Of a stretch of DNA of 64,000 nucleotides, positions 62,451 through 64,000 are shown piece after piece; the stretch's first letter is position 1, and each line of letters opens with the position of its first letter. A program made the translations under genes and the position numbers. The DNA is taken from positions 90,029,049 through 90,093,048 of the forward strand of contig JAMXBB010000009.1 of NCBI GenBank assembly GCA_024138015.1, in the 5' to 3' direction. A model generated the notes under the pieces. That model was not told the DNA's origin. It did not search any database and worked only from the letters and a program-made list of their open reading frames with translations. The DNA comes from Lumnitzera littorea. Taxonomy: Eukaryota; Streptophyta; Magnoliopsida; Myrtales; Combretaceae.

Positions 62451-64000
62451 ATTGCTAAGTGGCCTCAGAATTCATTTTAGCTTAGCCAACTACACTATAA
62501 GCCTCCAGTCGCCTCTTGACACGTGTCTTTCGGTACATTATTTTATAATGATTCTCTGCTTTTCCTTACTGTGTATTATTTGCCCTTGTTACTCCTTTAA
62601 GAATGTTATAGGAATCTTTTGTAAAATATCTATTTTATCTTTTCTTTATTTAGTGTAACCCTAATTGAGGTCATATAAAAATCTTACTTCCTTGTACATA
62701 AACAACATATTATTGCATTATTGATTATTACAAGTTTTCTTTCCTAAGCAACCTTAGTATTCTCACTCTCTCTTAACTCTTATTTATTCCTTTTTGTAAG
62801 AAATAGTGGTGAGTAACCGTATGGTTTAAACAGGTGAGTCACATCCAATGAATTGTAAGTTGAGTAGGATTAATTGGTGTGTCGTATCCGATTGGTTCTT
62901 ATTTGTTGTGGTGCTTCTCCGTGTGTACGATCTCGAAGATGCATTAGCTTTATTAGTATCAGAGTACGATTTCAAAAGGGAGTATGTGAAGTTTCAATTA
63001 AGTTTTGGTTCATGTTTGCTATTAATGGCTGCTATATTCCTTCCAGAGCAGCTACAGTGTGCTCGAGTGGAGTAAGTTTTGAAATTGTGAGCTATGAAGT
63101 GAAGGTTGATGAATTGGTAAGTGTTGTTCTTGCTATTACTCTATTTTTCACTACGAAAAAAGAGCAAGTTCATTTCTATGGCAATCGTATATGTGTTGGG
63201 TGTTGAAGTTGTTGGAGTGTATTAGCAAGATTCTAGGTAGTAAGTAAAAATGTTTATCATATGTTGTGTTGTGTTGTCAACCTGTCGAAGAAGTATTACC
63301 TTATGTCGGATTCAAGTGTTCAATGTGCTATTGGTGACTTAAGTAGTGGTGCTTGCTTTGAGTAAGGTTAAAATGATATTAATACCTTTGAGTCAGTCAA
63401 TGACATGCTTAACAGACTTTTCAATCTTGTTGAGAATTTGGTTACTGCAATGCAATCCAACGGGCATCAACTATAAGGTGTGCCTCATCATAACCTACAT
63501 GAGGATGTTCCTCAGAGATGATATGGCCAAGGTTGCCAAGCTAATTGCTTCGTTCGACTTCATTAAGTTGGAGGAGTTGTAGACCAAGCTATTAGATAAA
63601 GGCAGGAGTTGGAAGAGATTAAGGATGATATTAAGGATTTGGATTTAAAGGATGATGAAGAGATTGAATATTACCAAGAATAAGAGTAAGGACACCGAGC
63701 TTCTTGAAGACTTGATAATGTCAAAGTCCAAATCCCACTCTTTAGTAAAAGTAAGGATACAAATGAATATTTAGAGTATGAACAGAAGGTAGAAAAGGTA
63801 TTAGACTATTATGGGTATATAGATACAGTTAAGGTTCAACTTGCTACACTCAAATTTTTTGGATATGCTACTACATGGAAGAATAATTTGAATGCAGCTA
63901 GAGCGAGAGATGGGCAACAAGGTGTGAACTTGAGAAGAGATGAAGAGATTGTTGAGGGAAAGATTTGTACCCAAAACTTACTTAAATTTTTTAGATATGC
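62450..64000 (+). mobile_element. Ty3/Gypsy retrotransposon, 5' part, runs off window
   Basis: An LTR-like leader (TATAAAAA at about 62675, then CT-rich sequence to about 62800) is followed by about 0.9 kb of leader and then gag on the plus strand. LTR ends and PBS were not fixed. It lies where the remaining exons of PAD4 copy 2 would be expected. Confidence 0.6.
63702..64000 (+). CDS. Gypsy gag domain, partial (open to window end)
   Basis: A frame from about 63702 stays open to 64000 without a stop. It reads KVQIPLFSKSKDTNEYLEYE, KVEKVLDYYGY, VKVQLATLKFFGYATTWKNN, then EEIVEGKICTQNLLKFF. This matches the retrotransposon gag core (IPxFxGxxDPExYLEWExKVE ... KLAxxxFxxYAxxWW). The usual tryptophans are mostly replaced by lysine and asparagine, as in a diverged or decaying copy. 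A knuckle and pol would lie beyond the window. The region upstream (63346-63700) has stops and is probably decayed gag N-terminus. Confidence 0.75.

Noticed and set aside
1..64000. tRNA, rRNA, CRISPR array or organelle insert
   Set aside because: No cloverleaf-like, rRNA-like, regularly spaced repeat or plastid-gene sequence was recognised by reading. A tRNAscan and organelle search would settle it.

Overview
This window reads as nuclear DNA of a flowering plant. It is strongly AT-rich, has no long open frames, and carries splice-site-bounded gene pieces plus relics of most plant transposable element classes. The only host-type gene sequence I recognise is the N-terminal part of PAD4, the lipase-like immunity partner of EDS1. 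It is present twice, about 30 kb apart: a decayed copy (about 29.38-33.14 kb) and a copy whose first two exons are still open (59.69-60.16 kb). I cannot name the species.

Layout. 0-3.5 kb: degenerate repeats, then a plant mobile domain (PMD) pseudogene followed by a cluster of nested hairpins. 3.5-8.3 kb: AT-rich sequence without genes, with a long pyrimidine tract and a likely LTR end. 8.29-11.17 kb: a 2.9-kb Ty3/Gypsy-type element on the minus strand with both LTRs, PBS, PPT, target duplication and decayed gag-protease, but no reverse transcriptase or integrase. 11.2-14.7 kb: unassigned. 14.7-17.05 kb: two nested hAT-like elements abutting a miniature LTR element (TRIM). 17-23.9 kb: non-coding retrotransposon-like sequence with minisatellites and a GT-rich block. 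23.9-25.5 kb: LINE ORF1 pseudogene. 27.1-29.3 kb: second PMD pseudogene with a hairpin tail, ending about 70 bp before PAD4 copy 1. 35.1-50.4 kb: a same-orientation LTR pair enclosing two more TRIMs, a probable 6-kb CACTA element and a 40-bp minisatellite. 51.6-59.1 kb: a Mutator-like element (MULE) carrying a mudrA-type transposase pseudogene and a third PMD gene. 59.7-61.3 kb: PAD4 copy 2. 62.5-64 kb: the 5' part of another Gypsy retrotransposon that runs off the window.

The elements overlap in time. The two PAD4 copies share about 1.1 kb of non-coding sequence after exon 2, so that sequence predates the duplication. A 1.1-kb insertion is present only in copy 1, so it came later. All three PMD genes keep an intron at the same place, and each is followed by short GGCG-type hairpins. 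The three TRIMs belong to one family. I found no tRNA, rRNA or CRISPR array and no convincing new molecular system. The best leads are the TRIM family, the paired PAD4 loci beside MULE ends, and the shared hairpin tails of the PMD elements.
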